A stretch of DNA of 32,777 nt from Anaerolineales bacterium (GCA_016932955.1 JAFGBV010000184.1:1-32777), one strand, 5' to 3'; shown: positions 23,876 to 32,540, counted from the first letter of the stretch. Notes: a model not told the origin generated them from the letters alone. Program-made: numbers and translations.

Positions 23876-24238
23876 TTAGAACACGTACGTCATTGCAGCC
23901 CCTTCAGCCTCCATCAGGAACGGCGGGGCTTTTTCGATGAGGATGCGGGGATCGCGCAGGTCTTCCGGCTTGACACCCTTGTTTTCCAGCGCCAGCTCGC
24001 AAAGCACCACTCTCGCACCCAGGTCAAGGATATCATTGATCAGCTTGAGAGGATCGGGCATGCCTTTGGGCACACCCAGTTTCTCAATCTCGCCCTTGAG
24101 CGTCCACTTGGTGCCGGCCGGGCAGAAGAAAATATGTACTTCGTAATCCAGGGCCAGGCCCGAAGATGCAAAGATCAGTGTAGGCATGATGTTCTTGGCC
24201 TCATCGCCATTGCATACAACAACCATTTTTTGAGTCAT
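23876..24238 (-). CDS. DsrE-family sulfur-relay protein (last gene of operon)
   Basis: 120 aa. The fold begins MVVVCNGDEAKN with an Ala-rich central region, and VVLCELALENKG holds the conserved Cys. It matches DsrE/DsrE2-like proteins, which carry persulfide sulfur. It is a paralogue of the 25627-25998 product; both end in a MEAEGA/FEAEGA block. It follows a full-length YeeE, giving a YeeE-plus-sulfur-carrier set. AAAGGAGA lies before its ATG. Confidence 0.88.
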   Translation of the reverse strand: MTQKMVVVCNGDEAKNIMPTLIFASSGLALDYEVHIFFCPAGTKWTLKGEIEKLGVPKGMPDPLKLINDILDLGARVVLCELALENKGVKPEDLRDPRILIEKAPPFLMEAEGAAMTYVF

Positions 24239-24259
24239 ATTCTTTCTCCTTTGTGCTTC

Positions 24260-25297
24260 TTATGCATTTTTGCGAACAAAAATTAAATATGCTGCCAGCC
24301 AGGCGCCAAGAACAATAGATATCGCGCCTACCAGCGAGCCAATTCCCAGTTGTGGCAACCCGCTCAAGATGTGGGTCACATTACAGCCAGCCGAGGTGAC
24401 CGCACCAAAGCCCATGAGCAAGCCGCCCCCAAAAGTCTGAGCGATCAGCCCCCAACCCGGCCAGCGGATCTTGAATTCGCTGGCAATCAGAGCGGCAATC
24501 AAGGCGCCCACGATAATGCCTAGAACCAGCCAGGAGTCCCATCCAATCTTCGATTCTGGCACCGCCAGGATAACCTTGACAATCCCAATCCATCCGGAAG
24601 TGATCGCAAGCGGGTAACTGCGCCCTGCTAACGATGAAAGGTAGAAAGCCAGCATATTGATCAGGCCAATCACTACTCCCGTTGCCAGCCAGCCCCAACC
24701 CTTCTTGAAGATGCGCTTGCTCAGGGGCAGGTTGCTTTTGGCTTCCGCATCTTCCTTGTTCCTCTGCGCCAGTACGTACCAGATGACAGCCGCAATGATT
24801 ACGACAGCAAAGGCAACAACCCAATGTGGCAAACCCAGGATATTTGCCAGGGTCGGATTCGCTTCACCGACCATGACTTTTGTATTGGTTTGCAGAGCAT
24901 CTTTGATCGGCTTCAAAAAACCCATCGCAGTCAGATACGCGCTGAGCGTCAGGCCAATCAGTGCAGATAATGCACTCACCATCCCCTCACCAACCCGGTA
25001 AGTGACGCCGCTGGCGCATCCGCCTGCCAAGACCATGCCAATGCCAAAGATGAAGCCTCCAACCAGATTCGCCCCCCAGAAGAATGGCGTGGGGCTGATC
25101 TTGATCAATCCCGCCAGAGCCATCGCCGCAAAGCCAAACATTCCCACCAGAATGGCCATAAGAACCGACTTCAACAGTGTATTGTCTTGAAGCAAGATAG
25201 CATCTCGGATGGCGGAATTCATACAGAAGCGCCCGCGCTGTAGCGCAAAGCCGAACAAAATTCCTACAAGTAAACCGCTCAATATTGCGATAGTCAT
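24260..25297 (-). CDS. Full-length YeeE/YedE-family sulfur transporter
   Basis: 345 aa with about nine helices in two homologous halves. Conserved Cys motifs are GRFCMN near the start, GGCASGVTYRVGEG near residue 95, and SAGCNVTH at about 310. This is the family of E. coli TsuA/YeeE, which imports thiosulfate (YedE has been linked to selenium metabolism). Unlike the + strand split pair it uses Cys, not Sec. The genes around it (TusA upstream, DsrE on both sides) form the known YeeE-TusA-DsrE module. Confidence 0.92.
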   Translation of the reverse strand: MTIAILSGLLVGILFGFALQRGRFCMNSAIRDAILLQDNTLLKSVLMAILVGMFGFAAMALAGLIKISPTPFFWGANLVGGFIFGIGMVLAGGCASGVTYRVGEGMVSALSALIGLTLSAYLTAMGFLKPIKDALQTNTKVMVGEANPTLANILGLPHWVVAFAVVIIAAVIWYVLAQRNKEDAEAKSNLPLSKRIFKKGWGWLATGVVIGLINMLAFYLSSLAGRSYPLAITSGWIGIVKVILAVPESKIGWDSWLVLGIIVGALIAALIASEFKIRWPGWGLIAQTFGGGLLMGFGAVTSAGCNVTHILSGLPQLGIGSLVGAISIVLGAWLAAYLIFVRKNA

Positions 25298-25329
25298 TGT
25301 TATTCTCCTGGTGATACGAGGGGAAATGG

Positions 25330-25581
25330 TTATTTGAGGCCGTGTGCTTCAATCAGCATACGATGGTTAGGGCCGCCAGTCTGCTCAACGGATATCAACT
25401 TGTGGCCGCTCTTCTTCAAGTTCCGTGGAATGCGCTCAACCGAAAGCGGGTAATCCAATAGAACTTCCAGGATCTCTCCTTTTTTCATTTTCTTGAGCGT
25501 GGTCATCGTATCCATATCTGGGTAGGGACAAATCTTCCCGCACACATCCAATGTTTTTGTGGGAACAATATTTTCGCTCAT
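25330..25581 (-). CDS. TusA-family sulfur carrier, CPYP type
   Basis: 83 aa. The CPYP motif (residues 18-21) replaces the usual CPxP variants and carries the persulfide Cys. The C-terminus follows the TusA/SirA fold (IPRNLKKSGHKLISVEQTGG). AAGGAGAAAAT precedes the ATG. It is 32 nt from the YeeE gene and 45 nt from the DsrE gene. A second TusA (CPGP) is encoded at 31896-32147. Confidence 0.93.
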   Translation of the reverse strand: MSENIVPTKTLDVCGKICPYPDMDTMTTLKKMKKGEILEVLLDYPLSVERIPRNLKKSGHKLISVEQTGGPNHRMLIEAHGLK

Positions 25582-25626
25582 GACAAGATTTTCTCCTTAG
25601 AGTAAGATTTTTCGGTGAACAGCCAA

Positions 25627-25998
25627 CTAATAACTGAACACCATTTTTGCGCCTTCAGCTTCGAAAAGGAAAGTGGATGCCATCATCACTTCCACGCCTT
25701 CTACCAGGTCTTCAGCCTTCATATCCCAAACAGATAAGCCAAGTTCGCACAGGATAATGCGACCATCCAACACCTGGATGGCATCCAGCAGTTCCACGGG
25801 GTTTGGTTGGCCTTTCAGGCCCTGGAATTTCTCCAGTTCGCCTTTTGCCAATATCTTCGCACCGCCCGGTTGAACAAAGAACAACACCTGATCGCCCGTC
25901 GACGCAATTGCTGCCCCCATCACAAGAGCTGCCATAACACTCTGGGGGTCATCGTGGTTCAAAATCACTGCAATTTTTGCTAAGCTTTCGTCAGTCAA
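25627..25998 (-). CDS. DsrE-family sulfur-relay protein (first copy of operon)
   Basis: 123 aa. The opening KIAVILNHDDPQSVMAALVMGAAI and the Cys in IILCELGLSVWDMK match DsrE-like proteins. The ATG has GAGGAGG upstream. It starts after a 119-nt gap (25999-26117) that may hold its own promoter. Probably accepts sulfur from the neighbouring TusA. Confidence 0.88.
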   Translation of the reverse strand: MTDESLAKIAVILNHDDPQSVMAALVMGAAIASTGDQVLFFVQPGGAKILAKGELEKFQGLKGQPNPVELLDAIQVLDGRIILCELGLSVWDMKAEDLVEGVEVMMASTFLFEAEGAKMVFSY

Positions 25999-26117
25999 AG
26001 TAAGCCTCCTCGCATGATATCTGGGGTGGAATGCCTTTTACTGGCAATCATCATTCAACAGCGGCAGCTTCTGCTTGCCGTGTTGTTATAACGCTGGTAT
26101 TCGCAGGTATTCTCCAA

Positions 26118-26576
26118 TCAGTCAGTAATGCTAATAATCTGAGCACACTTGCTGATCAGACGTTCGCCAATTACCTCCGCCATTTTTTTCATAAAGTAGT
26201 AGCCATAAGAAGGGTTGTTGTCGAACAGGATGCGCAACTTCTCGCCATCAAAGACAATCAGGTGTGCATCCTGCGCAGCGTAAGCGCCCATCTTATAAAT
26301 ATGGGGAGCAACAATGGAAGACCATCCCACAATCTCCCCTTTGGCGAGAGGCTCTAGTTCCTGAACTTTCTGATCACCTTTACTCCCCATATTCATCGTG
26401 AGAACGACGGATCCATCCAGCACCAGAAACAAGTTTTTGGCTACCTCGCCTTCAAAGAACAATTGTTGACCAGCCTTGACTTCCTTTTTTTCTGCAAGCA
26501 TGGCAATTTGCTTGAGCGTTTCTGCGTCCTGGTTAAAAAAGAGCTGGTAGAACCTGAGAGTTTCTGGGGAAATCAT
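26118..26576 (-). CDS. Cyclic-nucleotide-binding-domain protein without DNA-binding domain
   Basis: 152 aa. A Crp/FNR-type sensor barrel is clear (EVKAGQQLFFEGEVAKNLFLVLDGSVVLTM...GEIVGWSS...). The protein ends after helix C at RLISKCAQIISITD, so there is no winged helix as in CRP/FNR. AAGGAG 5 nt before ATG 26576 decides the start; the frame is open another 84 nt. It follows the QmoC-like gene and may bind a nucleotide or act on the complex rather than DNA. FNR-type Cys clusters are absent. Confidence 0.88.
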   Translation of the reverse strand: MISPETLRFYQLFFNQDAETLKQIAMLAEKKEVKAGQQLFFEGEVAKNLFLVLDGSVVLTMNMGSKGDQKVQELEPLAKGEIVGWSSIVAPHIYKMGAYAAQDAHLIVFDGEKLRILFDNNPSYGYYFMKKMAEVIGERLISKCAQIISITD

Positions 26577-26622
26577 ATGTACTCCTTTCTTCACCGCACT
26601 GAAGGATTGGGAAAACCCGCAA

Positions 26623-27786
26623 CTAATCGGAACCCGCCGGCGCAAAAGCTTCCTGAGCACTCTTTTGCTGCAAGGCTTTTTCTTTCACTGCCTGAAAGTA
26701 GATTGCAAAAGGCCGATAAGCAAGGTGTGACCACTTGCCAAACGGCACTTCTAACACTAACATGGGAGTTAAGATCGCCAGGTGGGCAGCATACATGTAA
26801 TACGTGGGCAACGGCATTTCTAGGTAGCGGAAAGTATGCACCAAAATGCCACTGGCTGTGGTCAGGAGCAAGAGGATTGGGAAGATCCAATCGCTCAAAT
26901 GCGAAAAGCGGTGCATTTGGTGTTCTTTCTTGATCCGCCCCCACAGAATATCGGCGCCGCCATACAAAAGTACAATGGTGGCATAATAACCCAACCAACG
27001 TTGTGGGTGATAGATGGGATAGATATTATCCGTCTGGAACCAGGGCAGGAAGCCAACCACCAGGGCAAACATCAACAGATACCCGCTGACCAATAACAGG
27101 TGATTGCGCCAACGTTTCTTCTGGATGAGTCCCTTTTGTTCCTCATCGCATTTTTCAAACCTTCTTTGAGTCACAAAATGATAGATCAGATTCCAGGCCT
27201 GAGTGATATAGATCGAGAAAGGAATTTTGACATCGAAGCCCTTGCGCAGGGTGAATACGTACATACGGAAGATATTGGAGAGCAGAAAGAACGAGAGGAA
27301 TGCAGCCAATACCCAGTCGCCGTAGTGAATACGCTCCACTGGAGCAAAGGTGTTCAGTGCAACCCGATCAGTTTCCATCGGCCCCGCGAAGAAGACAAAC
27401 ATCAGCACGATGAAGATCGCCACGACCAAGATCGAACCGATCTCCCAGGCAGCAGAAGTGTAGAACTTTCGTCCCAGGCCGGTCCAATCGTACTGAGCGG
27501 TGAGCCAGCGCCGCATAGCCATCATCGTCTCGCCAGGTTCGGCTTTCTGTGGACAAGTATCCGAGCAATCCCCACAGTAATAACACAACCATGGATCCAG
27601 GCTGGATATCATGCGGTCTTTTATGCCCATTTGTGATAGCCGGATCATATTCCGCGGGAAATTATATTCGTCGCTGGCCAGGGGGCAGATGGCAGTGCAG
27701 TTGCCGCAGTTAATACATTTTTCCACCCCAACAGCGCCGTATTCTTTCAACTCTTCCATCAAGTTTGGATCTACACGCCGGCTCAT
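26623..27786 (-). CDS. QmoC/HdrCE-like membrane Fe-S cytochrome b subunit
   Basis: 387 aa. Two [4Fe-4S] motifs (CINCGNCTAICP about 24-35; CYYCGDCSDTCP about 68-79) form the HdrC-like part. Residues 110-370 are a membrane domain with about six helices, HdrE/NarI-like, that can hold b hemes and reach the quinone pool. Length and architecture fit QmoC, the membrane subunit of quinone-interacting oxidoreductases. It overlaps the small winged-helix gene by ATGA. No aprAB is visible in the window. Confidence 0.9.
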   Translation of the reverse strand: MSRRVDPNLMEELKEYGAVGVEKCINCGNCTAICPLASDEYNFPRNMIRLSQMGIKDRMISSLDPWLCYYCGDCSDTCPQKAEPGETMMAMRRWLTAQYDWTGLGRKFYTSAAWEIGSILVVAIFIVLMFVFFAGPMETDRVALNTFAPVERIHYGDWVLAAFLSFFLLSNIFRMYVFTLRKGFDVKIPFSIYITQAWNLIYHFVTQRRFEKCDEEQKGLIQKKRWRNHLLLVSGYLLMFALVVGFLPWFQTDNIYPIYHPQRWLGYYATIVLLYGGADILWGRIKKEHQMHRFSHLSDWIFPILLLLTTASGILVHTFRYLEMPLPTYYMYAAHLAILTPMLVLEVPFGKWSHLAYRPFAIYFQAVKEKALQQKSAQEAFAPAGSD

Positions 27787-28088
27787 GCCTCCACCTCCTG
27801 CGCCCGCTGGTAAAGCGGGTAATCACCGCACATGCCTGTTTCGATGACAATACCATACTTTTTCAGGGCTGCCACAAACCAAAGTACCTCATGGGTGGGC
27901 TTGCCGATCTCGGCAGCGATCTCTGGCACTGTTTTAGGGGTATCACGGATAAACTGGCAAATGGCGTTTTGCATTTGCTTTTGTTCTTTCATCATGGTTT
28001 GTGACTGCGCAACTGTTGTGCTGTGTGCCTCGCGCAGCCGTTTGAGAATCTCACCGCGCGAAGGGGTTTCGCTTTTCTGGTCGCTCAT
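27783..28088 (-). CDS. Small winged-helix protein embedded in the Qmo-like operon
   Basis: 101 aa. A basic/Gln-rich N-terminal helix (residues 1-45) precedes a winged-helix-like region (ICQFIRDTPKTVPEIAAEIGKPTHEVLWFVAALKKYGIV), with CGDYPLY at the wing. It overlaps its neighbours by ATGA on both sides, so it is translated stoichiometrically with the QmoB- and QmoC-like subunits. That argues for a structural or assembly role in the complex as much as for DNA binding. Not a known Qmo subunit as far as I recall. Confidence 0.8.
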   Translation of the reverse strand: MSDQKSETPSRGEILKRLREAHSTTVAQSQTMMKEQKQMQNAICQFIRDTPKTVPEIAAEIGKPTHEVLWFVAALKKYGIVIETGMCGDYPLYQRAQEVEA

Positions 28089-30139
28089 TTTCCAGCCTCC
28101 ATCAAAACCGGCAAATCCATAGCGATGGCATCCACCATTGCCTCATACTGCGCCAGGGTCCATGCCTGAACGTCAATCGCCCGGTTCGGGCAGGCGCCCA
28201 CACAGGCGCCGCAGCCGGTGCAGTTCGCCGGGGTCACCACGGCCCGTTGCACTTCCACGCCATTCTCCACAAAGGTCTGCAAGGCGATGGCGCCCTCTTC
28301 CTGGCAGGCTTCCACACAGGCTCCCGTACCGTTACACTTCGCCAAGTCCACATGGGCCACAAAGGGCGGCAGTTCCACCCTGCCCAGCCCCAGCAAACTG
28401 GCTACTTTGGCTGCCGCGGCTGAGGCTGCCGCCAGGCTCTCCTGGATATTCATCGGACCTTGTGCTGTGCCCGCCAGCACAATACCACGCACCGCCATTT
28501 CCACCGGGCGCAGCTTGGGATGCGCCTCCAGCAGGAAGCGATCCGCCCCGCGCGAAATTTTGAGCATATCCACCAGATTATCGATCTGGCGCGGCATCAT
28601 CCCCACTGCCAACACCACCAGGTCAACCGGGATCTCGATCTCTTCGCCATAGGTGAGGTAATCCTTCACCCGCACCAAAGCCGGGTATGTGTCTCCTGGT
28701 TCGGCCGCAACCACTTCGGGGCGTTCATCGCCATGGTAGCGAACGAAGCGCACCATGGCATTTTGTGTTTGGCGATAGATCTCCTCGTGTCCGCGTCCAT
28801 AGGAGCGAATATCCTGGTACAGTTCGTAGATGTTCAACTTGGGGAAACGCTGGCGCATTTCGAGCGCAGTGTGCAGCGATGCTGTGCAGCAAACACGCGA
28901 GCAGTAGTTGTTCACCTGCCCATCGGGTTGCGGCTCATGTACGCCATCGATTTCTCGACTGCCCACGCAGTGGATCAGACCTACGTTGCGCACGGGCTTG
29001 CCATGCCAGGTCAGCGCTTCACCATCTTTCACCATCGCCAGGTGGCGGATCAACTGCGGCAGGGTGATCACCTGGGGCAGTACACCGTAGCCATACTCGC
29101 CCTGGTGCGGTTCGTAAGGATCGAAGCCGGTTGCCAGCACAATAGCGCCAGCCAGCACTTCATAGGGCTGCAGTTTATCTTCAAGTACCACAGACTGTCC
29201 ATTCACCTGGATGGGTTCTCCATTGTAATGCTCCCAATCCACCGCTGGGGTAGATGGGTAACAGCCGGGGTACGTGCGGTAGATCACCTTGCGCTTTGTC
29301 AGACCGTAATCGAAGTCATCGGGCGTTTCCTGGGTGCAGGCTGCCATCAAGGCTTCAGCCATCTCATCGCTGATACCGCGCGCATGCTGGGTGATCTGAA
29401 CATTGAAGTTGCCCACATACCCAGATACACCCGTCACCTCGGCCTGGGTAAACACGGTGATATTCTCGTGGGCGACGACCGCCTGGATCAAATCACCCAG
29501 CAATTGCCGAGGTTTCTCATTAGTGGGGAAGGTCGATTCTAACTGTGCCATGCGCCCGCCCAGGAAGGGAGATTTCTCCACGAGTGTCACGCGGATGCCC
29601 TGGCGGGCAATATCCAGCGCGGCGCGCAAGCCAGCCACCCCACCGCCGATCACCAGGGCCTGTTTTTCGGCGCTCAGGCGGATTGGGTCAAGGGGGGTCA
29701 GCAAACGAGCTTTGGCGACGCCAGCAGCCATCAAACGCATGGCCTTCTCGGTTGCACCCTCTTTATCGGTGTCATGCACCCAGCTATCTTGCTCGCGGAT
29801 ACCGACATGGTGATACAGGAATGGGTTCAGCCCAGCGCGCATCACCGCGCCGCGGAAAGTCTGCTCGTGTAGCGAAGGGGCGCAGGCGCCGATGACGACG
29901 CGGTTGATGCCCATCTCTTTGATGTCCTGCTCAATGATGGCCTGCCCGGCATCCGAGCAGAACGACGGATCCGTACGAGAGACCACCACATGGGCCATTT
30001 TGCCGACCATCTTGGCCACACGCTCACACTGCACCACGTGGCTGATGTTGCCGCCACAGTGACAGGTGTATACGCCAACGCGCACTTCCTCAGCATCAGA
30101 GGGAGCGGCGCTTTCGGGGTTTTCAATTTTCTCAGGCAT
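28085..30139 (-). CDS. QmoB/HdrA-like flavin and Fe-S electron-transfer subunit
   Basis: 684 aa. N-terminal HdrA-type CHCGGNI segment, then GGGVAGLRAALD FAD site, a CSRVCC cluster region, and a C-terminal ferredoxin pair. The second of the pair, CTGCGACVGACP, is complete; the first (CNGTGACVEAC) lacks one Cys. This is HdrA/QmoB-like. Real QmoB also carries a C-terminal MvhD domain; here that is a separate gene (31450-31887). ATG 30139 overlaps the upstream gene by 8 nt; the frame is open further to 30406 but runs over that gene. Confidence 0.9.
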   Translation of the reverse strand: MPEKIENPESAAPSDAEEVRVGVYTCHCGGNISHVVQCERVAKMVGKMAHVVVSRTDPSFCSDAGQAIIEQDIKEMGINRVVIGACAPSLHEQTFRGAVMRAGLNPFLYHHVGIREQDSWVHDTDKEGATEKAMRLMAAGVAKARLLTPLDPIRLSAEKQALVIGGGVAGLRAALDIARQGIRVTLVEKSPFLGGRMAQLESTFPTNEKPRQLLGDLIQAVVAHENITVFTQAEVTGVSGYVGNFNVQITQHARGISDEMAEALMAACTQETPDDFDYGLTKRKVIYRTYPGCYPSTPAVDWEHYNGEPIQVNGQSVVLEDKLQPYEVLAGAIVLATGFDPYEPHQGEYGYGVLPQVITLPQLIRHLAMVKDGEALTWHGKPVRNVGLIHCVGSREIDGVHEPQPDGQVNNYCSRVCCTASLHTALEMRQRFPKLNIYELYQDIRSYGRGHEEIYRQTQNAMVRFVRYHGDERPEVVAAEPGDTYPALVRVKDYLTYGEEIEIPVDLVVLAVGMMPRQIDNLVDMLKISRGADRFLLEAHPKLRPVEMAVRGIVLAGTAQGPMNIQESLAAASAAAAKVASLLGLGRVELPPFVAHVDLAKCNGTGACVEACQEEGAIALQTFVENGVEVQRAVVTPANCTGCGACVGACPNRAIDVQAWTLAQYEAMVDAIAMDLPVLMEAGK

Positions 30140-31427
30140 AGACGGCCTCTTTTTGATGTTCGCGAATATATGCCGAGGCAGCAGACGCCGCCGAGCTGGC
30201 GGTGACGATGCTGTCCACAATGTCCATCGGGCCCATCGCCGCGCCGGTGACGAAAATTCCCGGCCGGGCAGTGGTGCATGGACTGGCATTGGGCGAGGGG
30301 ATATCAATGAATTTATCGCTGCCGAGGGGCAGGTTAAACGTCTGGTTAGCGCCAGGGTAAGGCAGCATGCCCAACGAAAGCACAACCAGGTCATGGGTGC
30401 GTTCAATAATGCGGCCTTCCTCGGTCAGTTCCACCTTTACAACCGGGTTCTGCTCATCATCCTCGCGAATAGAAGCCACTTTGCCGCGGATAAACTCCAC
30501 ACCCATCGCCTGGGCATTCTGGTAAAACTGCTCGTAGCCTTTGCCGAAGGTGCGGATGTCCATGTAATAAATGGTGATCTCCGCCAGGGGCAAAGCGCCA
30601 GAGATGAGCATAGCCTGCTTGATGGCGTACATGCAGCACACCCGCGAGCAGTATTCCACGCCCAGTGAGGTGTCGCGCGATCCAGCGCACTGCACGTAAG
30701 CAATGGAAGATGGCTCTTTACCGTCGCCAGGGCGCAGCACGCGACCATAAGGGCCCGTAGGCGCCAGGAAGCGCTCCATCATCAGTGGATCGATCACGTT
30801 GTGCAAAGTGCCGCCGCCGTATTCCTTTTTCGCGTCCAGGGGCGTCAGTTCAAAGCCAGAGGCCATGACTAAAGCCGCAGTCTGAATCTCAAAAGGCTCA
30901 GGCTCTTGAGAAAAATCCACTGCTTTTGCTGCGCAGACCTTCTCACATTTACCACACAGGATGCAGTAATCCATGTCTAGCACGGCTACCTGCGGCACAG
31001 CGGTTGAAAAGGGCACGCGGATGGTGCGATATGCGCCCAACCCCCGGTCAAACGGGCTAGAAACAGTGATGGGGCAGGCATACTCGCACTCACGGCAACC
31101 GGTGCATTTGCTGGCATTCACATAGCGTGGTTTCTGCACCACATCCACGCGGTAGCCGCCGTCTGCTTCTTGCAGAGACTGCACTTCGCAGTAGGTGAGC
31201 AATTTAATGTTTGGGTGGTGCGCCACCGCGGACATCTTGGGAGTAGTGATGCACGAGCAGCAGTCCAGGGTGGGGAAAACCTTACTGAGGGTGATCATCT
31301 TGCCGCCGATGCTAGGCTCGCGCTCCACCAGCGCCACCCGAAAGCCCTGGTCTCCCAGGTCCAAGGCTGCCTGCATCCCGGCAATCCCGCCGCCGATCAC
31401 CAGGGCGTCTACTTTTATGTTATCCAA
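30132..31427 (-). CDS. QmoA/HdrA-like flavoprotein
   Basis: 431 aa from TTG at 31427 with AAAGGAG upstream. The Rossmann GGGIAGMQAALD binds FAD, CCSCITTP and a CSRVCC group mark HdrA-like cluster loops, and two [4Fe-4S] ferredoxin motifs (CTGCRECEYACP, CILCGKCEKVCA) follow. Length and layout match QmoA, which with QmoB and QmoC links quinone and cytosolic Fe-S donors. Encoded upstream of the QmoB-like subunit with an 8-nt overlap. Confidence 0.92.
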   Translation of the reverse strand: MDNIKVDALVIGGGIAGMQAALDLGDQGFRVALVEREPSIGGKMITLSKVFPTLDCCSCITTPKMSAVAHHPNIKLLTYCEVQSLQEADGGYRVDVVQKPRYVNASKCTGCRECEYACPITVSSPFDRGLGAYRTIRVPFSTAVPQVAVLDMDYCILCGKCEKVCAAKAVDFSQEPEPFEIQTAALVMASGFELTPLDAKKEYGGGTLHNVIDPLMMERFLAPTGPYGRVLRPGDGKEPSSIAYVQCAGSRDTSLGVEYCSRVCCMYAIKQAMLISGALPLAEITIYYMDIRTFGKGYEQFYQNAQAMGVEFIRGKVASIREDDEQNPVVKVELTEEGRIIERTHDLVVLSLGMLPYPGANQTFNLPLGSDKFIDIPSPNASPCTTARPGIFVTGAAMGPMDIVDSIVTASSAASAASAYIREHQKEAVYA

Positions 31428-31449
31428 AGCCTTGCTCCTTTCATCTCAT

Positions 31450-31887
31450 CTACGCAGCTGTGGGTGCGGTGATTTCATCTTTGACAAAGCCAATACCCTT
31501 CAAGAGGTCACTCATCTGGTTGACCTCTTTGAGGAAGGGCTTGACGCAAACGGTGCAGATCGCTGCCAGGCGCAGACGGCGGGTATCAATGCCGCGTGTT
31601 TTCATCAGCGCGTAAGTGCGGTTCACCAGGTCGGCTGTACCGTCCGCCTCCACCTTGTAGGGGCTGTCGGTGCCGCTATACATGATCATGATGGCGTCAA
31701 TGCCGCGCTCAAAAGCGCGCACAAAGAACTCCGGTGGGAACATCACCGGGCACATAATGGGCAGGATATAGGTATTAGCCGGGTATTCGGCATGCACCTG
31801 CCCGGTGGAATCAGCGCCAGCATACCCACCCGCTAGCGTGGCCAGGATCAGGATTTTGGGCTCTTTTGCCCTCGCGGTTTGTTCCAT
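31450..31887 (-). CDS. Degenerate MvhD/FlpD-like subunit of the Qmo-type complex
   Basis: 145 aa. The layout ILATLAGGYAGADSTGQ...LPIMCPVMFPPEFFVRAFERGIDAIMIMYSGTDSP...VNRTYALMKTRGIDTRRLRLAAICTV matches MvhD/FlpD (PF02662), which normally binds [2Fe-2S] through Cys motifs such as GCHPGDCHY. Here that motif is MYSGTDSPY, without the Cys pair, and only scattered Cys remain. It probably lost the cluster and became structural. It sits 22 nt before the QmoA-like gene, where the C-terminal domain of QmoB would otherwise supply this fold. Confidence 0.75.
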   Translation of the reverse strand: MEQTARAKEPKILILATLAGGYAGADSTGQVHAEYPANTYILPIMCPVMFPPEFFVRAFERGIDAIMIMYSGTDSPYKVEADGTADLVNRTYALMKTRGIDTRRLRLAAICTVCVKPFLKEVNQMSDLLKGIGFVKDEITAPTAA

Positions 31888-31895
31888 TGTTCAAT

Positions 31896-32147
31896 CTATT
31901 TCTTGCGCAGAATGAACAGCCGTTCGTAGCCCTCGCCAGCCAGCGCGCCCAGGAACTCATGACCCACCTTTTCGCACCAGCGGGGCATGTCATTCTTGGT
32001 ATTGGCATCGCCAGACCAGATCTCAAGCACTTCGCCAACCTTGACAACAGCTATGCTCTTCTTGGCCTCCAGTAACGGGCCTGGGCAGGACATGGCGCGC
32101 GCATCCACAACTTTTGCGGCCTTGATCGTGTTCAAATCGGTAGTCAT
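31896..32147 (-). CDS. TusA-family sulfur carrier, CPGP type
   Basis: 83 aa with the CPGP motif (residues 21-24), the canonical TusA persulfide site, and an acidic EIWSGDANTKND loop. AAAGGAG precedes the ATG. The gene sits upstream of the MvhD-like and QmoA-like genes, with only 8 nt between, so a sulfur carrier is translated with the Qmo-type complex. It may feed or accept sulfane sulfur. Confidence 0.93.
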   Translation of the reverse strand: MTTDLNTIKAAKVVDARAMSCPGPLLEAKKSIAVVKVGEVLEIWSGDANTKNDMPRWCEKVGHEFLGALAGEGYERLFILRKK

Positions 32148-32181
32148 CGTATATTCTCCTTTTGTTTGTTCAAATATGGAT

Positions 32182-32487
32182 TCAAGTGTTTTGTCTGTTT
32201 ATATTGGGGGCATGAAGCAAAGCGGGGCAATGATTCAGATATTCCTCATTCGCAACCCGGTAGTAAATAGTTTGTCCATCACGGCGGCTGGTCACAATGC
32301 CAGCCTTTTTGAGGATATTGAGGTGCTGCGAAACATTTTGTAGCGTGCTTCCAGCGCGAGCGGCAATCTCATTGACCGACAATTCATCCTTAGAGAGCAA
32401 CCAGAGGATAAGCAGCCGGCGGCTATTTCCAAACACCCTGCAAATTGCGGCTTGTTTTTCAGCCAGATCCAATACCATCGCATCCAT
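32182..32487 (-). CDS. ArsR-family transcriptional regulator
   Basis: 101 aa. The winged-helix FGNSRRLLILWLLSKDELSVNEIAARAGSTLQNVSQHLNILKKAGIVTSRRDG matches ArsR. Metal-binding Cys pairs typical of ArsR/SmtB are absent (only Cys near residues 16 and 88), so a redox, sulfur or other signal is more likely than a metal. It is first in the - strand operon and an upstream dyad may be its operator. ATG 32487 was chosen; an alternative ATG lies 9 nt downstream. Confidence 0.92.
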   Translation of the reverse strand: MDAMVLDLAEKQAAICRVFGNSRRLLILWLLSKDELSVNEIAARAGSTLQNVSQHLNILKKAGIVTSRRDGQTIYYRVANEEYLNHCPALLHAPNINRQNT

Positions 32488-32540
32488 TGCTCAGTTCAAC
32501 CATATTCACAAAAGATTCTGCAAGCGACTTAATTAAGCAC

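Noticed and set aside
28460..29542. 360-aa + strand open frame opposite the QmoB-like gene
   Set aside because: Shadow; His-rich antisense translation without domains, while the - strand frame has clear HdrA motifs.
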